Assembly (NCBI GenBank): GCA_028289725.1
Contig: JANQOH010000132.1
Coordinates: 1-19,720, forward strand
Source: Alphaproteobacteria bacterium
Lineage (GTDB): Bacteria > Pseudomonadota > Alphaproteobacteria > UBA7887
Direction of reading: 5' to 3'
DNA length: 19,720 nt
The notes below the pieces were generated by a model. It was not told where the DNA came from. It saw nothing but the letters and a program-made list of their open reading frames with translations, and ran no database searches. Made by a program: the position numbers and the translations under genes. Below are positions 7,969 to 15,365 of this stretch, piece by piece. Each line of letters begins with the position of its first letter. Position 1 is the first letter of the stretch.

Positions 7969-8853
7969 TTATGCCTGTGCGCGCCAATTATAGGATCTGG
8001 CAAGGTTAACAAATGTCGAAACCGCGGGAGAAAAACGCCGGCCCGCGACCGTAACCAAACTGACTTGGCGTGTGACTTCCGGTTCAATCAAGACACGCGT
8101 TCTCAGGCCGGGGAATAGGGGCAAATATTCCGGCATGAACGAACAGCCGAGTCCGGACAGGATCATGGCCTGAATCCATTCTTCGCGTTCGCTGGCATAA
8201 CGGACTTTAAACGTCGCGGATTCGCTTCGTGTTCCGAGCGCGGCGTAGAATTCCGGAAATTCGCAGTTCACGCGTTGCAAATAAGTTTCTTCGGAAATCT
8301 CGGCAACCGGCACCGCGGCCATGTTCTCAAACCGATGTCCGGGTGGGAAGCCAACGACGTACCGTTCGCTGTAGACGGGCTCGGCGTTAAGGCGATCGGG
8401 AAAACTGGGCAGGCCAATCAATGCCACGTCAAGCTCGCCCGCCATCATCATGTCGACCAATTCGGAACCGCGCGCCGTATGCAGCTCAAGTTCCAGGTTT
8501 GGCAGGCGGGCTTGGAGCTGCGCGATCAGGTCAACGACGAGCGCGGGCCCAATTGTGCACATCACGCCGAGATTGAGCGGCGCTTTCTCGAGGCTTGCGA
8601 AACTTTCAGCCTGTTCCTTCGCCGTTTCCGCTGCTTGATAGGTCTGTTCGAGGTGCGGGCGCATTAGACGGCCGAGATCGGTCAAATGCGTCAGATTCCG
8701 TTCGCGCCGAAACAGCTCGCCGCCGAGTTCTTCTTCCAGCTTCTTAATGGCGCGCGTCAACGACGGTTGCGCGACGTGGCAGCGCTCCGCGGCACGGGTG
8801 AAATTAAGCTCGTCGCAGACCGCCAAAAAATAGCGGATCTGATGCATTTCCAA
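7969..8853 (-). CDS. LysR-family transcriptional regulator
   Basis: A 294-residue DNA-binding regulator of usual LysR length. The N-terminal winged helix-turn-helix spans about residues 1-60, with FTRAAERCHVAQPSLTRAIK as the helix-turn-helix core, then the LTDLGR hinge and linker helix. A periplasmic-binding-like effector domain follows (LGVMCTIGPALV onward). The start is a TTG at 8853, with GGGG 7 bases upstream; homologues commonly begin MEMHQIRYFLAV. An ATG two codons later is the alternative. The gene is divergent from the 9024-13011 operon, so by the usual LysR logic it may control that operon and itself. The dehalogenase-like gene follows it on the same strand. The effector is not evident. 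Confidence 0.92.
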   Translation of the reverse strand: MEMHQIRYFLAVCDELNFTRAAERCHVAQPSLTRAIKKLEEELGGELFRRERNLTHLTDLGRLMRPHLEQTYQAAETAKEQAESFASLEKAPLNLGVMCTIGPALVVDLIAQLQARLPNLELELHTARGSELVDMMMAGELDVALIGLPSFPDRLNAEPVYSERYVVGFPPGHRFENMAAVPVAEISEETYLQRVNCEFPEFYAALGTRSESATFKVRYASEREEWIQAMILSGLGCSFMPEYLPLFPGLRTRVLIEPEVTRQVSLVTVAGRRFSPAVSTFVNLARSYNWRAQA

Positions 8854-8891
8854 GGGTCAGCCCCAGTGTTTTCGGCACCATAGCCGGCGGC

Positions 8892-8921
8892 TATCAAAAC
8901 GGAAGCCTATTGATATTTCAA
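8892..8921 (-). promoter_or_regulatory. Candidate LysR-gene promoter with overlapping inverted repeat
   Basis: On the minus strand TTGAAA (8921-8916) is followed after 17 bases by TTTGAT (8898-8893), a fair sigma70-type pair 40 bases ahead of the LysR start. An inverted repeat, TATCAA (8892-8897), 12 bases, TTGATA (8910-8915), lies across the spacer and the -10 element. A second small repeat, TTGA-TATT-TCAA (8910-8921), overlaps the -35. This is where an autorepressing LysR protein would be expected to bind. Binding and promoter activity are inference. Confidence 0.4.
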
Positions 8922-9023
8922 ACCCGGGAACCGGATTGCCATTCTGTCAATCAACCCATGGGCCGTGTCACCGCGAGGCGGTTTCACGGTGCCGTGACTT
9001 AGATTGACCAAGGAGTTCCACTT

Positions 9024-9497
9024 ATGTCCACGCCCCTCAAATCCCTGTACCTCGGCGCGATTGCCAGCGGTTGCCTGTTCGCGGCGAGCGCCTTCGGCGC
9101 CACCGAAGAGGCGACCGTCATCGAGCTGACACAGGTCGCCTGCCAGTTCGTCGAGTCCGAGAACGGCGTCGATCACATGTTCGAGACCGCAAGCGCACAA
9201 GATTGTGAGGCGATCAATGCGGAAAGTGGTGATCAACGCGCGGCTGACGCCGACGTGATTAGACTTAAACCGGGTAGCTACGTATTTCGCGTGACCAACC
9301 AAGACGTGCCCTACGAGCTGGGCTTCTGGCTGCGCGGCGCTGGTGTTGTTGGCCGCGTGAGCTTGCCGAGCGTATCCGGCGGTGGCTTGGTCGCAGGCAC
9401 GACGAAGGACTACGAGATTGAATTGGATGAGGGCGAATATTTGTACTCCTGCCCACTCAACCCGACGCTCGATTACCGGCTGATCGTGGAGGGCTAA
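9024..9497 (+). CDS. Exported cupredoxin-like protein lacking copper ligands
   Basis: Small protein of 157 residues with an N-terminal signal peptide (MSTPLKSLYL then a hydrophobic core, likely cut near residues 23-25). AAGGAG lies 8 bases before the ATG. The C-terminal half has the layout of a cupredoxin: LKPGSYVFRVTNQDVPYE at 81-98, then EGEYLYSCPLNP at 136-147 and a final beta strand RLIVEG. However, the positions where cupredoxins have histidine hold Y97/E98 and N146, the only histidine is H51, and only C143 of the copper site remains. Mature cysteines are C40, C61 and C143. C17, within the signal sequence, is preceded by ASG, which is a poor lipobox. It is first in an operon with the oxidoreductase, 3 bases downstream. 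Fold assignment is inference; function is unknown. Confidence 0.75.
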   Translation: MSTPLKSLYLGAIASGCLFAASAFGATEEATVIELTQVACQFVESENGVDHMFETASAQDCEAINAESGDQRAADADVIRLKPGSYVFRVTNQDVPYELGFWLRGAGVVGRVSLPSVSGGGLVAGTTKDYEIELDEGEYLYSCPLNPTLDYRLIVEG

Positions 9498-9500
9498 TCA

Positions 9501-10925
9501 ATGAGCCAGACAATCAAAGCTGATCTGTGTGTTATCGGAGCTGGATCCGGTGGTCTCAGCGTCGCCGCCGGCGCCGCTCAGATGGGCGCGAAAACCGTGC
9601 TGGTCGAGAAAGCCAAGATGGGCGGCGATTGTCTGAATTATGGTTGCGTGCCCTCAAAGGCGCTGATCGCCGCGGGGCACGCGGCCCATATCACGCGGAC
9701 CAGCGGTCGCTACGGCATCAATGGGCACGAGCCCGAAGTGCGGTTTGGCGAGGTGGCCGATCATGTTCACGGCGTAATCGGTGCGATCGCGCCGCACGAC
9801 TCCGTCGAGCGGTTCGAGTCGCTGGGCGTCCAAGTTATTCAGGCGGCCGCGCGGTTCGTAGGCCCGGACGAAGTCGAAGCCGGAAACCATCGCATACGCG
9901 CCCGCCGCTATGTCATCGCGACGGGCTCGTCGCCGGCGGTGCCCGACATTCCGGGCATCGCGCGCGTCTCTTATCTGACGAACGAAACAGTGTTCGATTT
10001 GCGTGAGCGGCCGGACCATCTGATCGTCGTCGGCGGTGGTCCGATTGGCTGTGAATTGGCCCAAGCGCATCGTCGCCTCGGCGCGAACGTAACATTGCTG
10101 CAGAGCCGTCGCATCCTGCCCAAGGACGATCCCGAAGCCGCGGCGGTGGTCCGTAAGAGTCTCATCAGCGATGGCGTCGACGTCATTGAGGGCGTGCAGG
10201 TCAAGGCCGCCGGCCAAAACGGCAACGGTGTCGCCGTGTTGATCGGTGTCGAGGGCGACGAGCGGCGGATCAATGGGTCCCATCTCCTGGTGTCAGCCGG
10301 ACGCCGCGCCAACGTTAATGGATTAGGATTGGAAGAAGCCGGCATTCGCTACACGCCGCGCGGCATCGATGTGGACGCGCGTTTGCGGACCAGCAATCGC
10401 AAGGTCTTTGCCATCGGCGATGTGGCCGGCGGTTATCAATTCACCCACATGGCGAGCTATCACGCCGGCATCGTGATCCGGAACGCGTTGTTCCGCCTAC
10501 CAGCGCGCGCGAAATACCACGCCGTGCCTTGGGTTACCTACACCGATCCCGAACTCGCTCACGTCGGCATGACCATCGCCGACGCGCAGAAGAGCCAAGA
10601 TAAGTTTCGTGTGCTGAATTGGTCGTTCGCCGATAACGACCGTGCCCAGGCCGAACGCGAGACCGACGGTTTGATCAAAGTGGTTGTCGGATCCCGCGGG
10701 CGCGTGCTTGGCGCGACCATCGTTGGACCCCGCGCCGGTGAAATGATTTTGGCGTGGACCCTAGCGGTCGATCAGGGCCTCAAAATCGGCGCCATGGCCA
10801 ATGTCATCGCGCCGTACCCGACTTTGAGCGAGGTCTCCAAGCGGGTCGCCGGCACCTACTACACCGATGCTTTGTTCAGCCCACGCACACGCGGCCTGGT
10901 CGCGGCGCTTCAGCGCCTGCCCTAA
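9501..10925 (+). CDS. FAD-dependent pyridine nucleotide-disulfide oxidoreductase, MerA/Lpd-like
   Basis: A 474-residue class I flavoprotein disulfide reductase. FAD-binding GAGSGG is at 13-18, the redox pair is C44/C49 in GGDCLNYGCVPSKAL, the ATGSSP segment is at 140-145, the NAD(P) site is GGGPIGCELA at about 178-187, and the second FAD motif is VFAIGDVAG at 302-310. The C-terminal HPTxxE of lipoamide dehydrogenases is replaced by YPTLSE (Y439-E444), so the usual acid-base histidine is absent. It has no N-terminal metal-binding domain and no C-terminal cysteine pair, so a mercuric reductase role is not supported. GGAGGG in the end of the upstream gene is 7 bases before the ATG. It is followed by a VTT-domain gene, a linkage also known as gene fusions in some bacteria. 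The substrate is unknown. Confidence 0.88.
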   Translation: MSQTIKADLCVIGAGSGGLSVAAGAAQMGAKTVLVEKAKMGGDCLNYGCVPSKALIAAGHAAHITRTSGRYGINGHEPEVRFGEVADHVHGVIGAIAPHDSVERFESLGVQVIQAAARFVGPDEVEAGNHRIRARRYVIATGSSPAVPDIPGIARVSYLTNETVFDLRERPDHLIVVGGGPIGCELAQAHRRLGANVTLLQSRRILPKDDPEAAAVVRKSLISDGVDVIEGVQVKAAGQNGNGVAVLIGVEGDERRINGSHLLVSAGRRANVNGLGLEEAGIRYTPRGIDVDARLRTSNRKVFAIGDVAGGYQFTHMASYHAGIVIRNALFRLPARAKYHAVPWVTYTDPELAHVGMTIADAQKSQDKFRVLNWSFADNDRAQAERETDGLIKVVVGSRGRVLGATIVGPRAGEMILAWTLAVDQGLKIGAMANVIAPYPTLSEVSKRVAGTYYTDALFSPRTRGLVAALQRLP

Positions 10926-10954
10926 GCCGCATCAACGATAAAAGGAACGGACCG

Positions 10955-11713
10955 ATGAGCGATCTCAACTGCGAACCGGCTATCCCCACATCGCCGACCG
11001 CCGCGCCGCGTTTCTCGGTAAAGCGCCTTCTGCCACTGTTGGCAATCGTGGCCGCGATCGCGGCGTTTTTCGCGGCCGGGCTCGACCAATATGTCACGTT
11101 TGACGCCTTGCGCGATAACCGCGCGGCGCTGACCGATTTCGTCGCGCAGCAAGGTTTGATCGCGGCGCTCCTATTCATCGCGATCTATGCGGTGAGTACC
11201 GCCTTGTCGCTGCCAGGCGGCGCGGTGATGTCGATTGCGGGCGGCTTCCTGTTCGGAACGGTCGCGGGCACCGCCTACATCGTCATCGGCGCCACCGCCG
11301 GGGCGATCGCGATTTTCCTGATCGCCAAAACCGCACTCGGCGATGCCTTGCGCGCCAAGGCTGGGCCGGCCCTGCGACGCATGGAAGCGGGTTTTCAGGA
11401 GAACGCGCTTAGTTATCTGTTGGTTCTTCGCTTGGTTCCGTTGTTTCCGTTTTTCGTGGTCAATATCGTGCCGGCGTTTCTTGGCGTGCCGTTGCGGATT
11501 TACGCGATCGCGACGTTCATTGGTATTATCCCGGGCGCGTTCGTGTTCGCCTCGGTCGGCGCGGGTCTTGGCAGCATTTTTGACTCGAACCAAGAGTTTA
11601 GCCCGAGCGCCGCGGTGACGCCTGAAGTGATCACGGCGTTGGTTGGTCTCGCGGTCTTGTCGCTGTTGCCGGTGATCTACAAAAAGATCAAGGCCCGCAG
11701 GTCGGCAGGGTGA
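10955..11713 (+). CDS. TVP38/TMEM64 (VTT-domain, DedA-like) membrane protein
   Basis: A 252-residue inner-membrane protein. Hydrophobic segments lie at about 24-43, 67-84, a re-entrant Gly-rich stretch at 86-101 (LPGGAVMSIAGGFLFG), 103-125, 153-176, 182-208 and 225-242. The VTT signature is clear: LRLVPLFPFFVVN at 158-170, followed by GxxxxxY-type GVPLRIYAIATFIGIIPGAF. Related proteins (DedA, VMP1/TMEM41) act in lipid scrambling or small-molecule transport. The ATG at 10955 has AAAAGGA 8 bases upstream; a longer frame from 10754 overlaps the oxidoreductase and is rejected. It lies 29 bases after the oxidoreductase and the next gene follows closely, so the four genes are probably one operon. 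Confidence 0.9.
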   Translation: MSDLNCEPAIPTSPTAAPRFSVKRLLPLLAIVAAIAAFFAAGLDQYVTFDALRDNRAALTDFVAQQGLIAALLFIAIYAVSTALSLPGGAVMSIAGGFLFGTVAGTAYIVIGATAGAIAIFLIAKTALGDALRAKAGPALRRMEAGFQENALSYLLVLRLVPLFPFFVVNIVPAFLGVPLRIYAIATFIGIIPGAFVFASVGAGLGSIFDSNQEFSPSAAVTPEVITALVGLAVLSLLPVIYKKIKARRSAG

Positions 11714-11742
11714 ACGCGATGCCGCGTGACGGGAGCCTCAAC

Positions 11743-13011
11743 ATGACCGATCTTTTCGATGAAGCACGCCAGCGGCTGGATCGCGCCGCCGAGCATCTCG
11801 ACATCCATGACGATGTGATGGAGCAGCTGCGCTATCCCAAGGAAACCTTGGCGGCGACCCTGCCGGTTCGCATGGACGACGGGTCCACCCGTTCGTTCAA
11901 GGCTTGGCGCTGCCGCTATGACGACACGCGCGGTCCGACCAAGGGCGGCATCCGGTTTCATCCGAACGTCAATATTGATGAAGTGATGACCCTGGCGTTT
12001 TGGATGACCTTCAAATGCGCCGTCGCAAATTTGCCGTACGGCGGCGGCAAAGGCGGCGTGGCGGTGGACGTGAAGCACCTGTCCCGCACCGAATTGGAAC
12101 GGTTAAGCCGCGCCTATGTCCAGGCGTTCGCGCGCTTCATCGGGCCGGAACGCGACGTGCCCGCGCCGGACATGTACACCAACGGCATCGTCATGGCGTG
12201 GATGGCGGACGAATATAGCAAGATGGCCGACGCGCCGACGCCCGCCGTAATTACCGGCAAGCCGATCGCGCTCGGTGGGTCGCAGGGCCGGGATGACGCG
12301 ACCGGGCGCGGCGGCTATTACGTCCTTCGCCATCTCGAGAAGGAACTTGGCGTCGCACCCGAAAAATCGCGCGTGGTTCTGCAGGGTTTCGGCAATGCGT
12401 CGTTTCACTGCGCTCGTTTGCTCCATGATGATGGATACAAAGTGGTCGGCTTGTCGGATTCGCGCTCGGCGATCTACGACCCGGACGGCATCGATCCGCA
12501 CGCAGCCATGGCGCACAAACGCAAGTCTGGCGCCTTGGCCGGCGCAAAAGGCAACGGGGCAACCAAAGACCTGACCAACGCCGAACTCTTGGAGGCCGAA
12601 TGCGATGTGCTGGTGCCCGCCGCGCTCGAAAACCAGATCACCGCGTCCAACGCGGAAAAGATTCAGGCGCCGGTTATCGTCGAACTCGCCAATGGTCCGA
12701 CCATGCCCGAGGCCGACCCGATCCTGGCAAAAGCGGGAAAAACCGTCATACCGGACATTCTCGCCAATTCAGGCGGCGTGACCGTGTCCTATTTTGAGTG
12801 GGTGCAGAACAAATCCGGTTTCTACTGGGACGCGGATGAAGTGCACCGCCGGCTCAAACAGACCATTGCGCCGGAAGCCGAGCGGATTTGGGCCATGCGA
12901 AAGAAAAAAGACATCGACATGCGCACCGCGGCCTATGTCCACGCGTTGGAACGGATCGCCGAGGCGGTCGATGCCCGCGGCACGCAAGACTATTTCAATC
13001 CCGACGGCTGA
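11743..13011 (+). CDS. Glu/Leu/Phe/Val family amino-acid dehydrogenase
   Basis: NAD(P)-dependent oxidative deaminase of the glutamate dehydrogenase family, 422 residues. The substrate region contains TRGPTKGGIRFHP, K91 in MTFKCAVANLPYGGGKGG, catalytic K103 in the same stretch, and APDMYTNGI with D143. The Rossmann motif is GFGNAS at 215-220, where the usual third glycine is serine. Homologues of this length are mostly glutamate dehydrogenases, but the specificity cannot be fixed here. The ATG at 11743 has GGGAG 7 bases upstream and gives the family N-terminus (MTDLFDEARQRLDRAAEHLD). A GTG at 11710 that overlaps the VTT-gene stop, or an ATG at 11719, are weaker alternatives. It ends 18 bases before a convergent gene. 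Confidence 0.92.
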   Translation: MTDLFDEARQRLDRAAEHLDIHDDVMEQLRYPKETLAATLPVRMDDGSTRSFKAWRCRYDDTRGPTKGGIRFHPNVNIDEVMTLAFWMTFKCAVANLPYGGGKGGVAVDVKHLSRTELERLSRAYVQAFARFIGPERDVPAPDMYTNGIVMAWMADEYSKMADAPTPAVITGKPIALGGSQGRDDATGRGGYYVLRHLEKELGVAPEKSRVVLQGFGNASFHCARLLHDDGYKVVGLSDSRSAIYDPDGIDPHAAMAHKRKSGALAGAKGNGATKDLTNAELLEAECDVLVPAALENQITASNAEKIQAPVIVELANGPTMPEADPILAKAGKTVIPDILANSGGVTVSYFEWVQNKSGFYWDADEVHRRLKQTIAPEAERIWAMRKKKDIDMRTAAYVHALERIAEAVDARGTQDYFNPDG

Positions 13012-13029
13012 GGACCGGCCCGTTCGCGC

Positions 13030-14403
13030 TCAAACGTGCGATACGAAATCCTCGAACTTGCCGTTCACGCCGACAGCAAGTGGCGTGCATTGGTCTGACA
13101 CGGTCAGCCGATGATCCCATTGGAGGGCTTTGCGAATGATCCCTTCCAATGCCGCGCGTTGATCCGGTGTCAAAGGTTCATCGACGATCAGTGTCGCCTC
13201 CACCAAATCCCGCTCCGACTGAACGAATTGATATTGGCGGACCGGTGTGACCTCATCGAAGTTATGAAAACCGGTCAGCGGCCAGCGCACTTCGCCTTCC
13301 GGGGTACGCAGCATGTTGCGGTGCCGCCCTAATATGCGATTGAGCGTCGCCAATCCGCGCCCGCAAGTGCACGGCTCGCCGACTTCCGCGTAGTCACGGA
13401 TGTCATAGCGAATGAGCGGTGTCGCGAAATTGTGCAAATCGGTCACCACGATACGCCCGATTTCGCCGGGCGCGCACGGCGTCCCATCGTCGCGCAATAC
13501 TTCAACGACCAAATTCTCTTCCATCAAATGATACCGGCCGTTTTCCGGGCATTGGCAGGCGATGTTCCCGACTTCTTCAGAACTGTAGAGATCGCTGACT
13601 TTAACGGACCATTGATCTTCACAGCGTTCGCGCAGGTCGGTTGAAAGTGTTTCGCCGATGCTGCGGACCTCAATCAGGTTTTCCAAGCGCAGTGACTTTT
13701 CCGCCGCTGCGTTCAGCAAAGCGAGCAAGTTCGAAGGGTAGGTCAGCAAGTAATGCGGCTGGACCTTGGCCAACCAGGCGAGTTGCTCCGTGATGTCCAC
13801 GAAAGGCAAACAGTCATAGGCGCCGGTACGGAAGATGTGTGAAACCGCGCTGCTCCAGTTTTCGCGCGACTCCTTTTTCACATTGGCGCGGATTGAGGCG
13901 AGCTTTTTCGTGATGTCACGTTGATGCCAAGCCTGTTCGCGGATCGCCAAAGCGCGAAAAAACAGGCGTGAAAACGCGCTTTTCCGCACGCGCACCGGTT
14001 GACCTGTCGAGCCGGAAGTTTGGACCTCGCTGGCAACTTGGTGCCCGATCGGCATGTACTCGGGAAAAATGGGCGGATCGGCGCGCTGCAGGTCGCTGCG
14101 GGTGAGGATTGGGATCGTGCGCCATGCTTCAGGCGAAGCACACGCGGTATCGATATCGAGGCCCGCCAAGGTCTTACGATAATGTGGTGATTGGCTCGCC
14201 GCGAACTGAAGCATGTAGCGGGCTTGCGCCATTTGCCGGAGGCGGATGACCTCCGGCTCTTCAAACTGTGTTGAGTGTAGCGCCTCACACAACTGCAAAA
14301 GCGGTGCGATGCCGCTGTTCGGAATTGTCACCAACGATATGCCGCGAACGAACGCGTCGGGCAGTACTTCCCAAGTCGACGGCACATCGCTGAGAAAACT
14401 CAT
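13030..14403 (-). CDS. PaaK/CapK-like adenylate-forming enzyme (first paralogue)
   Basis: A 457-residue member of the phenylacetate-CoA ligase / coenzyme F390 synthetase family, which activates a carboxylate with ATP. The phosphate-binding motif TSGSTGQPV is at 129-137, the adenine-site motif is YSSEEVG at 273-279, the ATP-ribose aspartate is in LIRYDIRDYAE, and the C-terminal catalytic lysine is probably K449 in NGKFEDF. Two paired cysteines, CQC at 283-285 and CTC at 345-347, resemble a metal site seen in many PaaK relatives. The ATG at 14403 overlaps the methyltransferase stop as ATGA; in-frame ATGs at 14412 and 14433 are alternatives. The second paralogue lies two genes upstream. No other phenylacetate-pathway gene is nearby, so phenylacetate is an unlikely substrate; family members in polysaccharide or natural-product loci act on other acids. 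Confidence 0.85.
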   Translation of the reverse strand: MSFLSDVPSTWEVLPDAFVRGISLVTIPNSGIAPLLQLCEALHSTQFEEPEVIRLRQMAQARYMLQFAASQSPHYRKTLAGLDIDTACASPEAWRTIPILTRSDLQRADPPIFPEYMPIGHQVASEVQTSGSTGQPVRVRKSAFSRLFFRALAIREQAWHQRDITKKLASIRANVKKESRENWSSAVSHIFRTGAYDCLPFVDITEQLAWLAKVQPHYLLTYPSNLLALLNAAAEKSLRLENLIEVRSIGETLSTDLRERCEDQWSVKVSDLYSSEEVGNIACQCPENGRYHLMEENLVVEVLRDDGTPCAPGEIGRIVVTDLHNFATPLIRYDIRDYAEVGEPCTCGRGLATLNRILGRHRNMLRTPEGEVRWPLTGFHNFDEVTPVRQYQFVQSERDLVEATLIVDEPLTPDQRAALEGIIRKALQWDHRLTVSDQCTPLAVGVNGKFEDFVSHV

Positions 14404-15251
14404 GGCAGGCATTTGAATCCGATCACCGGACAACGTTCGCCCAACTCATAAGTTGGATGAACGATCCGCGCCGCTTTGAACTTTCCGGTGAATGCCGCTG
14501 CGATTTCGGCCATGGTCGGAAAGGTGTACGACACGGGTGAGTTCTCATAGGCGTCGATCGTGTCGATCGCTTCGATCGGCCAACCGAGCTTCTTGGCCGC
14601 CGCCTTTCGATTTGTGACATGTTTCATGAAGTGATCGCGAATGTCGGAGACCACCACGCCGGTGTCGAGCGATTTTTGCAGCGCCATCGCGATGCGCCAT
14701 TTCAAGGCGTGCATGGAGCCGATTTCGCCCCGGTCAAGCGCCGCAAATACATTGTCGACCGGCTCTTTTTCGTCGGGGTGGACGAAGCAGCGTAAGATTA
14801 GTTGGCCGCCCGGTTTGATCACACGATGAAACTCCTTGATCACGGCGTGGTAGTCGCGCCCGCTGGGCAGCACCGACATCGATCCGTCGCCAAGCGCCAC
14901 GTCAACCGACGCATCGTCGAGCGGCATATCTTTCCAGCTGGCGCAGATCGCGCGACCCGAACACGGTAGTTGGTCGGCCGGCCAGACGCGATCGATCATA
15001 TCCTGACTTTGATCGACGGCCGTGAGTTGTCCGCCGCCCGGCCAGGGCAAGAGGGCCAATTCTGGCGTCACGCCCAGCACCACGGCGCGCGGAGCCGCCG
15101 CCGACTTCGCGTCGTCGGCAACAAGGTCCCAAAAAATCTCGCCGTCTTCCGAGCCCGGTCGTAGTGGACTGCCGACATGCGCCCATTGACGCGCGTGTCT
15201 TGACCAAGGCGTTAGGGGCTTTGAAGTCGATACCGTCATGGCATGCGCCAT
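14400..15251 (-). CDS. Class I SAM-dependent methyltransferase
   Basis: A 283-residue methyltransferase. A Rossmann-type SAM domain is seen from about residue 54: AVVLGVTPELALLP replaces the usual Gly-rich motif I, LTAVDQSQDMID carries the acidic ribose-binding residue of motif II, WKDMPLDDASVDVALGDGS fits motif IV, and EFHRVIKPGGQLILR is motif VI. The LGVTPE form of motif I occurs in a subset of real methyltransferases, so I expect it to bind SAM. A C-terminal half of about 110 residues without a recognised signature probably forms the acceptor site. The start at 15251 or the ATG four codons later (15239) are both possible; neither has a strong ribosome-binding site. The stop overlaps the downstream ligase start, so both products are probably made together. 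The methyl acceptor is unknown. Confidence 0.83.
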   Translation of the reverse strand: MAHAMTVSTSKPLTPWSRHARQWAHVGSPLRPGSEDGEIFWDLVADDAKSAAAPRAVVLGVTPELALLPWPGGGQLTAVDQSQDMIDRVWPADQLPCSGRAICASWKDMPLDDASVDVALGDGSMSVLPSGRDYHAVIKEFHRVIKPGGQLILRCFVHPDEKEPVDNVFAALDRGEIGSMHALKWRIAMALQKSLDTGVVVSDIRDHFMKHVTNRKAAAKKLGWPIEAIDTIDAYENSPVSYTFPTMAEIAAAFTGKFKAARIVHPTYELGERCPVIGFKCLP

Positions 15252-15365
15252 CCAAAAATGGACTTAATCCAATACTCTCTATCTGGTGTCGAAGGGTCCC
15301 GGGAGCACGTTTTCGGACGAAGGAATGGCACCTCGTTTCGACAGCGATCCAATTTTCTCATCAGG

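Noticed and set aside
9064..9078. Lipoprotein signal at C17 of the small exported protein
   Set aside because: The residues before the cysteine are ASG without the usual Leu/Val/Ile, the n-region is short, and a standard cleavage site lies further on. Left as a weak alternative.
9501..10925. Mercuric reductase (merA) call
   Set aside because: No N-terminal heavy-metal domain, no C-terminal vicinal cysteines and no mer genes are present. Only the general disulfide-reductase core is shared.
10754..10954. N-terminal extension of the VTT-domain protein
   Set aside because: It overlaps the end of the oxidoreductase gene. The ATG at 10955 has AAAAGGA at the right spacing, and the extra residues are unlike membrane-protein N-termini.
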